NCBI GenBank assembly: GCA_023818865.1
Contig: JAMWDF010000002.1
Span: 1-34,888, forward strand
Source of the DNA: Candidatus Omnitrophota bacterium
GTDB taxonomy: Bacteria > Ratteibacteria > UBA8468 > B48-G9 > DSTR01
Reading direction: 5' to 3'
Length of the DNA: 34,888 nucleotides
Shown here: positions 10,301 through 17,011 of the stretch, piece by piece
Layout: each line of letters opens with the position of its first letter
Position numbering within the stretch: the first letter of the stretch is position 1
The notes under the pieces: generated by a model
Database searches by the model: none
Seen by the model: the letters and a program-made list of their open reading frames with translations, nothing else
Told to the model about the DNA's origin: nothing
Position numbers and translations under genes: made by a program

Positions 10301-11356
10301 GGTATCAACAGTAAGCCCGGTAAAGATGGCTTCTTTTGGTTTCAGCCTCGCATGATAGCAACCGGAAGAAAAAACCAACCTGGGTCGGCCAATAATTTCG
10401 CCCTCATTAATCAAACCACGGCAATGGCTGACAATTCCTGACCCGCCAAAGGTAATGACAGAAACAGCGCTGGCGTCCAGGATGGCATCTTTCTCAATCT
10501 TTAACCCAGCACAGGCAAGATTACCTTTCAATCTGACGGTAGTGCCAGAACTTACACCCAGAGGTGGTAAAATCGCTTTGTTCCCGGTCACCTCCACCAG
10601 ATGGGTTTCTTTTCCCAAAAAAATTACCCAGGATTCTTCTTTTTCCTTTCCTCCACCACAAACCGCAGAGTCATCACTAAAAAGATTGCCGTTAAGGAAA
10701 ACCTGGCCTTCCATAGCCAGACTGGCAGAACTTTCCTTCCCTCCTGAAAAAGCAAGGTCCCCCTGAATGGTCAGGGTAACGCCCCGGGGAACAAAAAGGC
10801 CATGCCCGTTAAGAATTAGGTTGCCGGTAAGAGTTAGACTGTCAGTCAGAGTCACCCTGTAACTGTAAGAACCGGGAGGTAGAGTCAGAGAAGAAAAACT
10901 TGCTCCCCCAGCTTTAATCGCTGCATGATAACAGTATCCAGCAAGCACCAAAGCCGGTGTACCGACAATTTTCCCAAGATTGGTAAGCCCGCCTGGCCCA
11001 ACAGTGATAATAGAGTTTCCGTGAGAAGCATCAAGTGTTCCTTCAACCAAGATACCTTTTTTCTCTGAAGGTTGAAGATTTGTAAGTTTTAAATTATGTC
11101 CGGCCAGAGTGAGCCTGGCATTTTTTTCAATGACTAAAGAACCATCAACCGCTGCATCAGCAGTCAGCACAGGGTAGTTGGCCACGCCTCCAGAGATGAG
11201 AACATCTTTTCCGTCCCGGGCTACCGGCGCCTTTCCTGTGGACCAGTTTTCGCCAGAAAACCAGTCGCTGGTTTTTCCTGTCCACTGATTGGTGCCGGCA
11301 GTCAGCAAGGCGGAAAAGAGGAAACACCAAAGTCCCTGAAAGAGAAAGTATCTCAT
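7331..11356 (-). CDS. Large secreted protein: beta-rich repeat region, discoidin-like domain and C-terminal putative hydrolase
   Basis: The product has 1341 residues with a clear signal peptide (MRYFLFQGLWCFLFSALLTAG) and GGAGG seven bases before the ATG. Residues 23-480 are strand- and glycine-rich. NQWTGKTSDWFSGENWSTG is the opening typical of beta-helix/autotransporter-like surface proteins. Two related blocks lie at about 114-182 and 298-374, sharing SxITxGxxG, IxGxPxLV, GCYHA/GYCYHA, SYxVT and LTxxGNL patterns. Residues about 585-680 look like a galactose-binding domain with a DTNGDGVCE loop. Residues 718-1341 are a close copy of the 686-residue neighbour (3161-5221): barrel with GIGYDEQ (D871-E872), SEDWWQVRQRY, GATase-like segment and beta domain. 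The architecture suggests a surface or released enzyme that holds an insoluble or cell-bound glycan. No established GH family was recognised, and catalysis is inferred. The next gene (5400-7334) starts inside its stop codon. Confidence 0.7.
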   Translation of the reverse strand: MRYFLFQGLWCFLFSALLTAGTNQWTGKTSDWFSGENWSTGKAPVARDGKDVLISGGVANYPVLTADAAVDGSLVIEKNARLTLAGHNLKLTNLQPSEKKGILVEGTLDASHGNSIITVGPGGLTNLGKIVGTPALVLAGYCYHAAIKAGGASFSSLTLPPGSYSYRVTLTDSLTLTGNLILNGHGLFVPRGVTLTIQGDLAFSGGKESSASLAMEGQVFLNGNLFSDDSAVCGGGKEKEESWVIFLGKETHLVEVTGNKAILPPLGVSSGTTVRLKGNLACAGLKIEKDAILDASAVSVITFGGSGIVSHCRGLINEGEIIGRPRLVFSSGCYHARLKPKEAIFTGLTVDTGNYAYSVTQEGNLTIQGDVLFKVGSFNLGENVLTITGSCFLPPVPEKPRTDSFRLNFGKKAQIVFTGPQKATIESGGTVAKDSYSSIFPSLTVDKPASTLTITKAPLEVNGTFKLSQGILETKEGGELWLGVVRDTRYAHYEIHDVGLKLQGPLTKDQFPEIKPAVAPEALPGVVTLIHNQIGPELPKGLELANIAPAAKIRTIPYTTMVRLLVDPDEKLRTMPEPEKGTPVKTARYYFHFDTPQEIVAINWAVPSGPWAILVDTNGDGVCEKLLRADLEGKITNPGGVWKARTWIKNTFQPSVQNVSGILLATFGPPRYYDVQILVPKKQTTWKPAAPTPKNIPEIKGGEPITLRTPEPKEEVLKGFHIEPWMFNILGWLNTPKEKRPPLREYEPFLNFVTNIKKYHANVVNMWPPRNIQVPRGKGTYESDVLWPSQYDRWSLTENALKEIAEVFQASGLKLFTMDRCVYPKKLEEFPPSDTRDKPAPYISRHTREFLKGFVLEQVKSGVNGVGIGYDEQMGGLRNPANVDEATREAFQKKYNLPVPDKMEDTEAFRKWIIFGYEQFASYLAEAAAAAKAANPEVFTKTPVHVCLGNLWNGRIDLNIAEDIVGHMADIDFFRAYCYQNYGNLNHFVSAANTLRMLGANRGRAPASLHNCPWANDPVKYPGYYLDTTPAWMYGPPVVSFMHGGRLPLYWRYNFIFYGGYEKYVEQAYSLLDTLAVWGAKEARIPRQILVLKSRASEDWWQVRQRYNPEGNPADQTRGFIYEKWLLEFLLSHGYPFRIYYLEHPEDFASEISAYPLVILPFPYSISREAFQKIEKAAEAGTKILLLDRQGETDEWGNFYPVPLFSGMVSSGKALLVKEDIVSLGHNPDFLANFQKEIDKLLGPRKLFFFNSEGNDVETAIIEKGDREKFVLLLNWTDRAIKVTAGLNLPPGTYEAFLRDLDGVRKAVIGPETKIASSDLQQFLVSLEPWEMKILYVKGTQ

Positions 11357-11412
11357 TTCTTGTCCTCCGATTGAAAGAAAAAGCTATTGTTGCTGATGGT
11401 TTTTCCTAATGG

Positions 11413-12216
11413 TTAATACACCGCGTCAGCCGGCGGCGCTCCGCCTGTTTGACTGGAATAATCATCAAAGGAGCGAGACTGCTGATACATACCCCAGTAG
11501 TGATTCTTAAGAGAAGTCTTCGCCTCCCCAGGGACAATACCAACATGGCCATCTACAAATAAAGCGTTACACTGACCGGCGTGCCGATAACCAAGCTGAC
11601 TCAACTCGTATAGTATCCCGTACCAGGTACTGCTGGCTGCTTCTACAATGAGGATTCTCTCAGAAGGATGGTCAACCCGGGAGCGGAAAACACCGTTGCA
11701 GGTATTGTAACAAGCGGTATTCATTCGGTTCCAGCCGTAACTAGTTCTTGGCGAAGCCCCGCCATAAGGCGGGTAACTACCCAGAGGCTGAGCGGCTCGC
11801 CAGGCACAGGCATAGTCACTCATTCCAGCCCAGTAAGGGTCATCAAAGGGTGGAACCTCGGGGAAAAGGACTCCCCAGGAAGGCAAGGCGGCAGCCATAG
11901 AAGGACACCGGAGCATATCCGGAGTTTTCCTGCTGCCTTCTACATAGCCCATATAAGGCAGACAAACGGTAATCCAGTTACCTTTGCCCTTGCCGGGATA
12001 ATCAGATGTTCCCTGGTAAGGCAATCGGTCATTCCAGTCGCTACAATACATAGCAACCACCTGGCCAATCTGCTTCAAATTGTTCATACAGGAGGCGCCT
12101 TCTGCTTTTTGCCTAGCTTTGCGCAGGGCAGGAAGAAGTAATGCGGCCAGGATAGCGATGATTGCCACCACAACCAGCAACTCAATCAAAGTAAAACCAG
12201 AAATTTTTCTTCTCAT
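11413..12216 (-). CDS. Type II pseudopilin, DUF1559 / H-X9-DG type (copy 1)
   Basis: The product has 267 residues. It opens with MRRKISGFTLIELLVVVAII: a short basic leader, the G|F cleavage site of prepilin peptidase, and Glu at position 5 of the mature chain, followed by the hydrophobic helix. CMNNLKQIGQVVAMY follows, the usual continuation in the DUF1559 group. Near the C-terminus, HAGQCNALFVDGHVG is the H-X9-DG motif that names the family. Several Cys and Trp residues in the globular part suggest an exported fold. GGAGG lies six bases before the ATG. It is the last of three tandem paralogues and sits 56 bases before the 1341-residue hydrolase gene. Such proteins are inner-membrane anchored and assembled by a type II or type IV machinery that is not in this window. 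Their role beside glycan genes is unknown. Confidence 0.88.
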   Translation of the reverse strand: MRRKISGFTLIELLVVVAIIAILAALLLPALRKARQKAEGASCMNNLKQIGQVVAMYCSDWNDRLPYQGTSDYPGKGKGNWITVCLPYMGYVEGSRKTPDMLRCPSMAAALPSWGVLFPEVPPFDDPYWAGMSDYACAWRAAQPLGSYPPYGGASPRTSYGWNRMNTACYNTCNGVFRSRVDHPSERILIVEAASSTWYGILYELSQLGYRHAGQCNALFVDGHVGIVPGEAKTSLKNHYWGMYQQSRSFDDYSSQTGGAPPADAVY

Positions 12217-12230
12217 GTCTTTCCTCCCTG

Positions 12231-13118
12231 TTACGGCATATAAATAAGGGGATTATGCAACCGGCTGATCCAGCCGGTCAATCCTTCTTGTCCGTTGGTG
12301 GCTGGTAGAACATAGAGGGTGTTGCCTTCCTGAACCACTTTCTGAGAAGGTATCCAGCGAACCGCACCGCTGACATAAAGGACGTTGATGCCATCTGTGC
12401 CATGGTTGTTCTCTTGCGTCAAGGTCAGACCAAGAGCGGTTGGGCTAGCTACCTGCTTGTAAACATCTACCGGCGAGGTACCATTATCCCAGCCTTCAAG
12501 ATACCAGTTTGGCGAACCAGCCAGGTTAGCCCGGCCAAAAGTCGCCGCAGGTCGCTGTCGGTCAGCCGCTAGGACCGAATCGTCCTGGGTAGAGCAATTC
12601 CAGCCAGTAGTAAAGTTGTAGGCATGTTCCCGGATGCTATAACTCACCCAGTCATAGGTAGAGATATCGCCGAGTTTACCGTAAGCGTAAGAGCATTCAC
12701 ACAAGATGGCCGGACCTTCTGAGCGGGTGGAGAGATAACCGCGATTGCGCACTCTAACAAGAGCTCGCATATCCATCTTCTGGCTGGGACAGAGAAAGAC
12801 TTCTGGATTCTTGATGTAGCTTACACCACCCAGACTGCCGGTAGAATCTTTACCCAGGAGTTTGTTAAAAGGACGCAGCGTCAAGATATACCAGGAAGCG
12901 GTGGCTGGCCCTCGGTAATCAGGGAACCAGCCGTCATAGTCTTCCGCATACATCCGGAAAGCCAGGCCGATCTGTTTTAGATTGTTCATACAGAGTGCTC
13001 GCCTAGCCTTTTCCCTGGCCTTGCCCAGGACTGGAAGTAACATCGCCCCCAAAATGGCAATGATGGCAATGACTACCAACAGTTCTATCAAAGTGAACCC
13101 TTTTTTCTTTCTCTTCAT
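12231..13118 (-). CDS. Type II pseudopilin, DUF1559-like (copy 2)
   Basis: The product has 295 residues from the ATG at 13118. A start eight codons upstream would overlap the preceding gene, whereas TTGGAGG sits five bases before this ATG and the protein then begins MKRKKKGFTLIELLVVIAII, an ideal prepilin leader. CMNNLKQIGLAFRMYAEDYDGWFPDYRG is shared in outline with copy 3. At the C-terminus the H-X9-DG region has changed to GINVLYVSGAVRWIPS, so the DG signature is lost although the surrounding strand is kept. The gaps to neighbouring genes are about 14 bases on each side, so it belongs to the same transcript. It is probably a minor or major pseudopilin; its partner machinery is not in this window. 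Confidence 0.87.
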   Translation of the reverse strand: MKRKKKGFTLIELLVVIAIIAILGAMLLPVLGKAREKARRALCMNNLKQIGLAFRMYAEDYDGWFPDYRGPATASWYILTLRPFNKLLGKDSTGSLGGVSYIKNPEVFLCPSQKMDMRALVRVRNRGYLSTRSEGPAILCECSYAYGKLGDISTYDWVSYSIREHAYNFTTGWNCSTQDDSVLAADRQRPAATFGRANLAGSPNWYLEGWDNGTSPVDVYKQVASPTALGLTLTQENNHGTDGINVLYVSGAVRWIPSQKVVQEGNTLYVLPATNGQEGLTGWISRLHNPLIYMP

Positions 13119-13131
13119 CCAATCCTCCAAG

Positions 13132-13971
13132 TTAAAAGACACTTTCTACATTGGGTCCGCGTAGGAAAATCTGGTCATCAAAAGCATCAGTCGGTACCGT
13201 GTCAGTCATGTAATAAGGTCGGTCTCCAGGATAAACAGTAACATTGTAAGCGCAATTAGGTAATGCCGCAGCCGGCACATAACGGTAACCGTCGGAAGCC
13301 CGGTAAGAAGGAACCCAGCGAGCGTCCCCATGAATGTAAAGAACATTTATACCCACCCGACCATGGCTCATCATCCCGGTTAACCGCAGCCGGTAGTAAC
13401 CGCCATACCCGTAAGATTCACGGTTCTGAGTACCTCCGCCGCTATCATCTCCGGTGCTTTTCTTGTCGGCCACTAAAGCATAGTTAGACGATAGGAGAGT
13501 ACCAGCGGCCAACGTGGCTGGGATGGCGGGCTTCTTGGTATTCAGATTGAGAGCATAAGCATAAGAGCAGTGTTCGTACTTCAGATAACCGATGTCAGAT
13601 TTACTCTCATACCGGGAACTGGGACAAATAAAAATTTCTGGGTTGGTTATGTACCTTGGCCCCTCAAAATCTGCATCTGGCGCTGCTGCCGGCCCTCCCG
13701 GTCCAGAAACAATCTGGCCTACCAACAACATCAAGGAACGGGAACACTTGTTCATACCATTGGCATCCCTGGCCAGAGGAAACCAGCCGTCATAGTCTTG
13801 AGCATAGAGATAGAGGGCTACTCCAATCTGTTTCAGGTTAGAAATACAGGCGGCTCTTTTTGCTTGTTCCTGGGCCCTGACCAGCGCCGGAAGCAGCATG
13901 GCAGCTAGGACTGCGATAATAGCCACCACCACCAGTAGTTCAATCAACGTAAACCCCTCAGTTTTCTCCAT
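13132..13971 (-). CDS. Type II pseudopilin, DUF1559-like (copy 3)
   Basis: The product has 279 residues. The ATG at 13971 is preferred to a GTG nine bases earlier because AAGGAGG lies eight bases before the ATG but directly abuts the GTG. The chain begins MEKTEGFTLIELLVVVAIIA, with the prepilin cleavage site and Glu5. CISNLKQIGVALYLYAQDYD follows. The C-terminal GINVLYIHGDARWVPS corresponds to the H-X9-DG region and has a GD in place of DG. It is the first pseudopilin after the ROK regulator gene, 30 bases downstream of that gene's stop, so it is probably read from the same promoter and placed under the same control. Its difference from copies 1 and 2 in the globular part suggests distinct roles rather than recent duplication. 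Confidence 0.87.
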   Translation of the reverse strand: MEKTEGFTLIELLVVVAIIAVLAAMLLPALVRAQEQAKRAACISNLKQIGVALYLYAQDYDGWFPLARDANGMNKCSRSLMLLVGQIVSGPGGPAAAPDADFEGPRYITNPEIFICPSSRYESKSDIGYLKYEHCSYAYALNLNTKKPAIPATLAAGTLLSSNYALVADKKSTGDDSGGGTQNRESYGYGGYYRLRLTGMMSHGRVGINVLYIHGDARWVPSYRASDGYRYVPAAALPNCAYNVTVYPGDRPYYMTDTVPTDAFDDQIFLRGPNVESVF

Positions 13972-14001
13972 ATTTCTCACCTCCTTGGTTTTCTGACAGT
14001 A

Positions 14002-15024
14002 TTATTCAAAGCCTAAAAGTTTTTCAATGCCCAGGTTGACTACTTCCTGGATAATGCTTTCCCGACCAACCACTCCAGTTTCAATTCTTACCCCTTCTCT
14101 GGGGAACTGTCGGTCATTCACTGACTTTCTCACTTTTTCCAGGAAGGTTTCTCCTACCTTGGCCAAAGCGCCGCCCAGAATAATCATTTCCGGGTCAAAA
14201 AGGTGAATCAGCCGGTTTAGTCCGGTAATGAAACTTGGGGAGGGGTCGCCCTCAGGAGTACGCACCTCTTCCGGGACAATGCCCAGGTTTTCTCCAGCGC
14301 ATCCCTGATAGCCACGATAGATTGAACCGTTTATCAATATTCCAAATCCGATTCCGCTGCTGGTTTTTATAACATAAATTGCCTGGCTTACACCCCGGGC
14401 TATTCCTATCCGGGATTCAGCCAACATCATCATGTTAGCATCGTTTTCCACAATGACAGGTACGCCAAAACGCTTTTCCAGCTCCTTTTTTACCGGGAAT
14501 TTCTGATTTTTTTCCATCCAGAGATATTCGCCAGCCAAACTCACCAGTCCGGAAAGGCTCACGGCTATCCCGAGAAGGTTATTTTGGCCATAAGTTTGCA
14601 ATAGATGATTAATCAAATCTCCGAGTAAATCGCAGGAGAAATTAGTTTTGGAAAGAGAAGAACGATGTTCCATCAGAACTTTGGCGTTTAAATCAGCCAC
14701 AATGCCGTAGGATTCCAGACCGACATCTACTCCTGCGACTACCCCAATCTGGCTCTGAAATTCTACCAGAAATGGATTGCGGCCAACATCGGAATGCGAG
14801 GCCTTCTTCAATCTTACCAGTTTTTTCTCATAAAGCTCCTGGACAATGCTGACTACAGTGGGGTGGCTGAGCCCAGTCCGTTTGGCAATCTCTGGTCTGG
14901 AAATGGGAGAAAATTCTTTGATGGTCAACAGTACCCGGGCATAATTCTGGCGGCGGTGATAATGAAATGAATTGCTGCCTAGCTGTGGCCTGGATAAACT
15001 GAAAACGAGTTCTTCATTTTTCAT
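14002..15024 (-). CDS. ROK-family transcriptional regulator (NagC/XylR type), shortened
   Basis: The product has 340 residues. Residues about 27-72 form a winged helix-turn-helix (SRPEIAKRTGLSHPTVVSIV), followed by a ROK fold starting GVVAGVDVGLESYGIVADL. The sugar-kinase phosphate loop (DxGxT) reads DVGLES, so it is a sensor and not a kinase. IVENDANMMMLAE and EMIILGGAL are normal ROK blocks. The zinc motif (CGCG..GCLE) that follows GE.GH in most members is absent: after CAGENLGIVPEE the chain jumps to the final LFDPEMIILGG block. The gene has no Shine-Dalgarno sequence and its ATG lies only eight bases from the -10 box. A 23-bp dyad overlaps the promoter region, so autoregulation is likely. 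It probably controls the pseudopilin and hydrolase genes downstream in response to a sugar. Confidence 0.88.
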   Translation of the reverse strand: MKNEELVFSLSRPQLGSNSFHYHRRQNYARVLLTIKEFSPISRPEIAKRTGLSHPTVVSIVQELYEKKLVRLKKASHSDVGRNPFLVEFQSQIGVVAGVDVGLESYGIVADLNAKVLMEHRSSLSKTNFSCDLLGDLINHLLQTYGQNNLLGIAVSLSGLVSLAGEYLWMEKNQKFPVKKELEKRFGVPVIVENDANMMMLAESRIGIARGVSQAIYVIKTSSGIGFGILINGSIYRGYQGCAGENLGIVPEEVRTPEGDPSPSFITGLNRLIHLFDPEMIILGGALAKVGETFLEKVRKSVNDRQFPREGVRIETGVVGRESIIQEVVNLGIEKLLGFE

Positions 15025-15029
15025 TTTAT

Positions 15030-15086
15030 GGTATTTTACCAGCCAGGAGTAGTTCTGTCAAGTGTTTTTAAAATACCTTTAAAAAC
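15030..15086. promoter_or_regulatory. Candidate ROK operator: 23-bp perfect dyad plus an inverted half-site over the -10 box
   Basis: GTTTTTAAA-ATACC-TTTAAAAAC (15064-15086) is a perfect inverted repeat with 9-base arms, lying just upstream of the -35 box. Its central TAAAATACC (15069-15077) recurs in inverted orientation as GGTATTTTA at 15030-15038, covering the -10 box. AT-rich dyads of this size are typical ROK operators, and the two sites frame the core promoter as in loop- or occlusion-based repression. Binding by the adjacent regulator is an inference. Confidence 0.65.
15033..15061 (-). promoter_or_regulatory. Promoter of the ROK regulator / glycan locus
   Basis: On the minus strand a consensus -35 TTGACA (15056-15061) and -10 TAAAAT (15033-15038) are separated by exactly 17 bases. 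The predicted transcription start, about seven bases past the -10 box, falls at 15024-15026, directly on the ATG of the regulator gene. The mRNA would therefore be leaderless. Confidence 0.8.
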
Positions 15087-16320
15087 TCCGGCGATTAACC
15101 AGGGAAAGAAGGTGGGTAGCGGCTACTTGGTTTCCTCTGGCTTCCTGGATAATTATTTGCTGAATTTTTTCGGAAGTAGAATGAAGATGGGCATCCTGAA
15201 GTACCTTGCTTAAGGTGCGGGAGAGAGTCTTTTCTGTCAACCGGTAACGGTCTAATCGGAGCCCCACCCCCAACCTTAAGCACCTGGCCGCATTATCAAA
15301 CTGGTCATGGCAAAAAGGAAGTATCATCTGGGGTTTGCCTGATTGCAAAGCGTCACCTATAGTGTTGATGCCCCCGTGATGAACAATCACCTTTGCCCTA
15401 GGAAAAACAACCTGATAGGGCAAATAGTCGGCGGTAGCCACTTTCCCGGGTACGCTTAGTTCTCTTAACCCGGGGCCAATCAGCAAACAACGAAGGTTCA
15501 GGCTCAGACTCACCTGAGAAACAAGCGAATAGAGGTCTCTAGCGTGCAGACTGGCGGCTGACCCGAAGGTGACAATCACTGGTGGTTCTCCTTCCCGGAG
15601 AAACTGGTCAATTTCTGGCGGCAATGGTGATGGGTCAATGAATGGTTGACAGAAGCCGCAGATGAAGGAACGAGGTGGATCATCAGTGCTGGCTGGACGG
15701 AAAAAAGGAGACCATAGTCCCAGATTTAAATTGACATCCCGCATTGCCTTTTCTGCTATCTGGTTATTCCAGGCAATCTGAAGTTTTTCGCACACCGGTT
15801 TAAGCGATTGACTGCAGTAAGAAAAGATTCGCTCTCGCAAAAACCGGAAGATTGGCCGGGTAAAACATGGCAAATAGCCTCCCTTAAGAACTAGGTCTTC
15901 ACTGGAAAGCCAACCAGTTGGGGTGGTCATCAGGACGGCTACTGGTAACCTGGTCTGATAGGCAGCTAGCAGACTGCCGACAGCCAGAAAGTGACCGGCA
16001 AGTAATACTGGGTGGTATTCCTGGATTGCCTGATAAGTAGCCTGATAAAAATCTTCCACCCCTGGCACAACAAATTCGTTCCAGACTGCCAGTGGGGCTG
16101 ATTGCGGGTCAAGAAACTGAGGATTTTTCTTGATTTCTTCAAACAGATGGACTTCTGGTCCTGCGCCGATAAATTCCAGTCCAGCCGTCAAAACCCTTTC
16201 CCGGTAAAAAGGGTGGGTAACCAAGAACACTTTTGCTCCCCCAGCGGCTAAAGTCTGACCAAGGCCTAAAACCGGATGGAGGTCCCCTAAGGAACCGACA
16301 GTGGAAAGTAGGATTACCAT
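15079..16320 (-). CDS. GT1-type glycosyltransferase (MGT / sterol glucosyltransferase-like)
   Basis: The product has 413 residues with two Rossmann-like halves. The N-terminus MVILLSTVGSLGDLHPVLGL is the acceptor-side glycine loop of UDP-glycosyltransferases of the MGT/GT28-like type. The C-terminal half has PPVIVTFGSAASLHARDLY and the donor-binding block HHGGINTIGDALQSGKPQMI, followed by PFCHDQFDNAARC, with the His, Gly, Asp and Gln positions expected for NDP-sugar binding. No signal peptide or membrane segment is seen, so it is cytoplasmic or peripheral and probably glycosylates a lipid or small molecule. The start has no clear ribosome site. The stop codon lies inside the ROK operator dyad, and the gene is separated by 109 bases from the activase gene upstream, so it may be the last gene of that run or have its own promoter. 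The acceptor is unknown. Confidence 0.82.
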   Translation of the reverse strand: MVILLSTVGSLGDLHPVLGLGQTLAAGGAKVFLVTHPFYRERVLTAGLEFIGAGPEVHLFEEIKKNPQFLDPQSAPLAVWNEFVVPGVEDFYQATYQAIQEYHPVLLAGHFLAVGSLLAAYQTRLPVAVLMTTPTGWLSSEDLVLKGGYLPCFTRPIFRFLRERIFSYCSQSLKPVCEKLQIAWNNQIAEKAMRDVNLNLGLWSPFFRPASTDDPPRSFICGFCQPFIDPSPLPPEIDQFLREGEPPVIVTFGSAASLHARDLYSLVSQVSLSLNLRCLLIGPGLRELSVPGKVATADYLPYQVVFPRAKVIVHHGGINTIGDALQSGKPQMILPFCHDQFDNAARCLRLGVGLRLDRYRLTEKTLSRTLSKVLQDAHLHSTSEKIQQIIIQEARGNQVAATHLLSLVNRRSF

Positions 16321-16429
16321 GGTCTAATCACCAAGCCGATCCCGGATAATCAGAAAGAAGCAAAAATAAACCCAGGCGAAAATAAGACAGAAATAGTTCC
16401 TTATTAATTTTTCGACTTCCGTTTTTTCT

Positions 16430-17011
16430 TTACCTTGCCTTAGAACAGTCTGACAGACCAAGTGGGTCAATGCCGGTAAAAACAATTTCCCCCTGGGAAG
16501 TGATAAGAATTTCTGCCGGCAAAATATCCTGAAAATCTCTTTGGCTATATCTCCTAGTTAAGAAATGGAAGGTCTTATTGGCAGAACCCTGAAGGTCTTT
16601 AGCCAGTCTCTGTCCTTGGTCATACCGACCAGCAATGATGACATCAATCAGGGAAAATAAAGTTCTTTTTTCTCTCATTTTTATCACCTCTGCCCAACTG
16701 TAGCCGGTGAAAAGAATCACCGAAAGATTAGTCTGGGTCCGGAGAAGACCTAAGAATTCCAGTAGAGGTTTCTTCTGCTGGAGTGGCTCTCCGCCGCTGA
16801 TGGTCACCCCTTCTATCTGCCTGGAATAGCTGGCTATTTTTTCCACCAGGGCTCTCGGTTCAATCAGGTATCCACCTTTCCGGGGATGGGTCGCTGGGTT
16901 ACCACAGCCAGGGCATCCCAGGGTGCAGCCCTGAACCCAGATTACCGCCCGGTAGCCAGGCCCGTTGGCTCGACTGAAAGGGACCCAACGGTGGAGTCTT
17001 AAGGCGGCCAT
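16430..17011 (-). CDS. Radical SAM activating enzyme, NrdG type
   Basis: The product has 193 residues from the ATG at 17011, which shares one base with the dxs stop (TGATG) and has GGGAG six bases upstream; a TTG start six codons earlier is less likely. FSRANGPGYRAVIWVQGC opens the family signature, and CTLGCPGC gives the CxxxCxxC iron-sulfur site (C29, C33, C36). VTISGGEPLQQ is the SAM-binding GGE motif. The short length without a ferredoxin insert matches anaerobic ribonucleotide reductase activases, which form a glycyl radical on NrdD by S-adenosylmethionine cleavage. No nrdD lies in the window. The glycyl radical enzyme at 25338-27491 is a possible but unproven client. Co-translation with dxs is indicated by the overlap. 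Confidence 0.82.
   Translation of the reverse strand: MAALRLHRWVPFSRANGPGYRAVIWVQGCTLGCPGCGNPATHPRKGGYLIEPRALVEKIASYSRQIEGVTISGGEPLQQKKPLLEFLGLLRTQTNLSVILFTGYSWAEVIKMREKRTLFSLIDVIIAGRYDQGQRLAKDLQGSANKTFHFLTRRYSQRDFQDILPAEILITSQGEIVFTGIDPLGLSDCSKAR

Noticed and set aside
14002..15024. ROK gene as a glucokinase
   Set aside because: It has a DNA-binding domain and its phosphate loop is not DxGxT.
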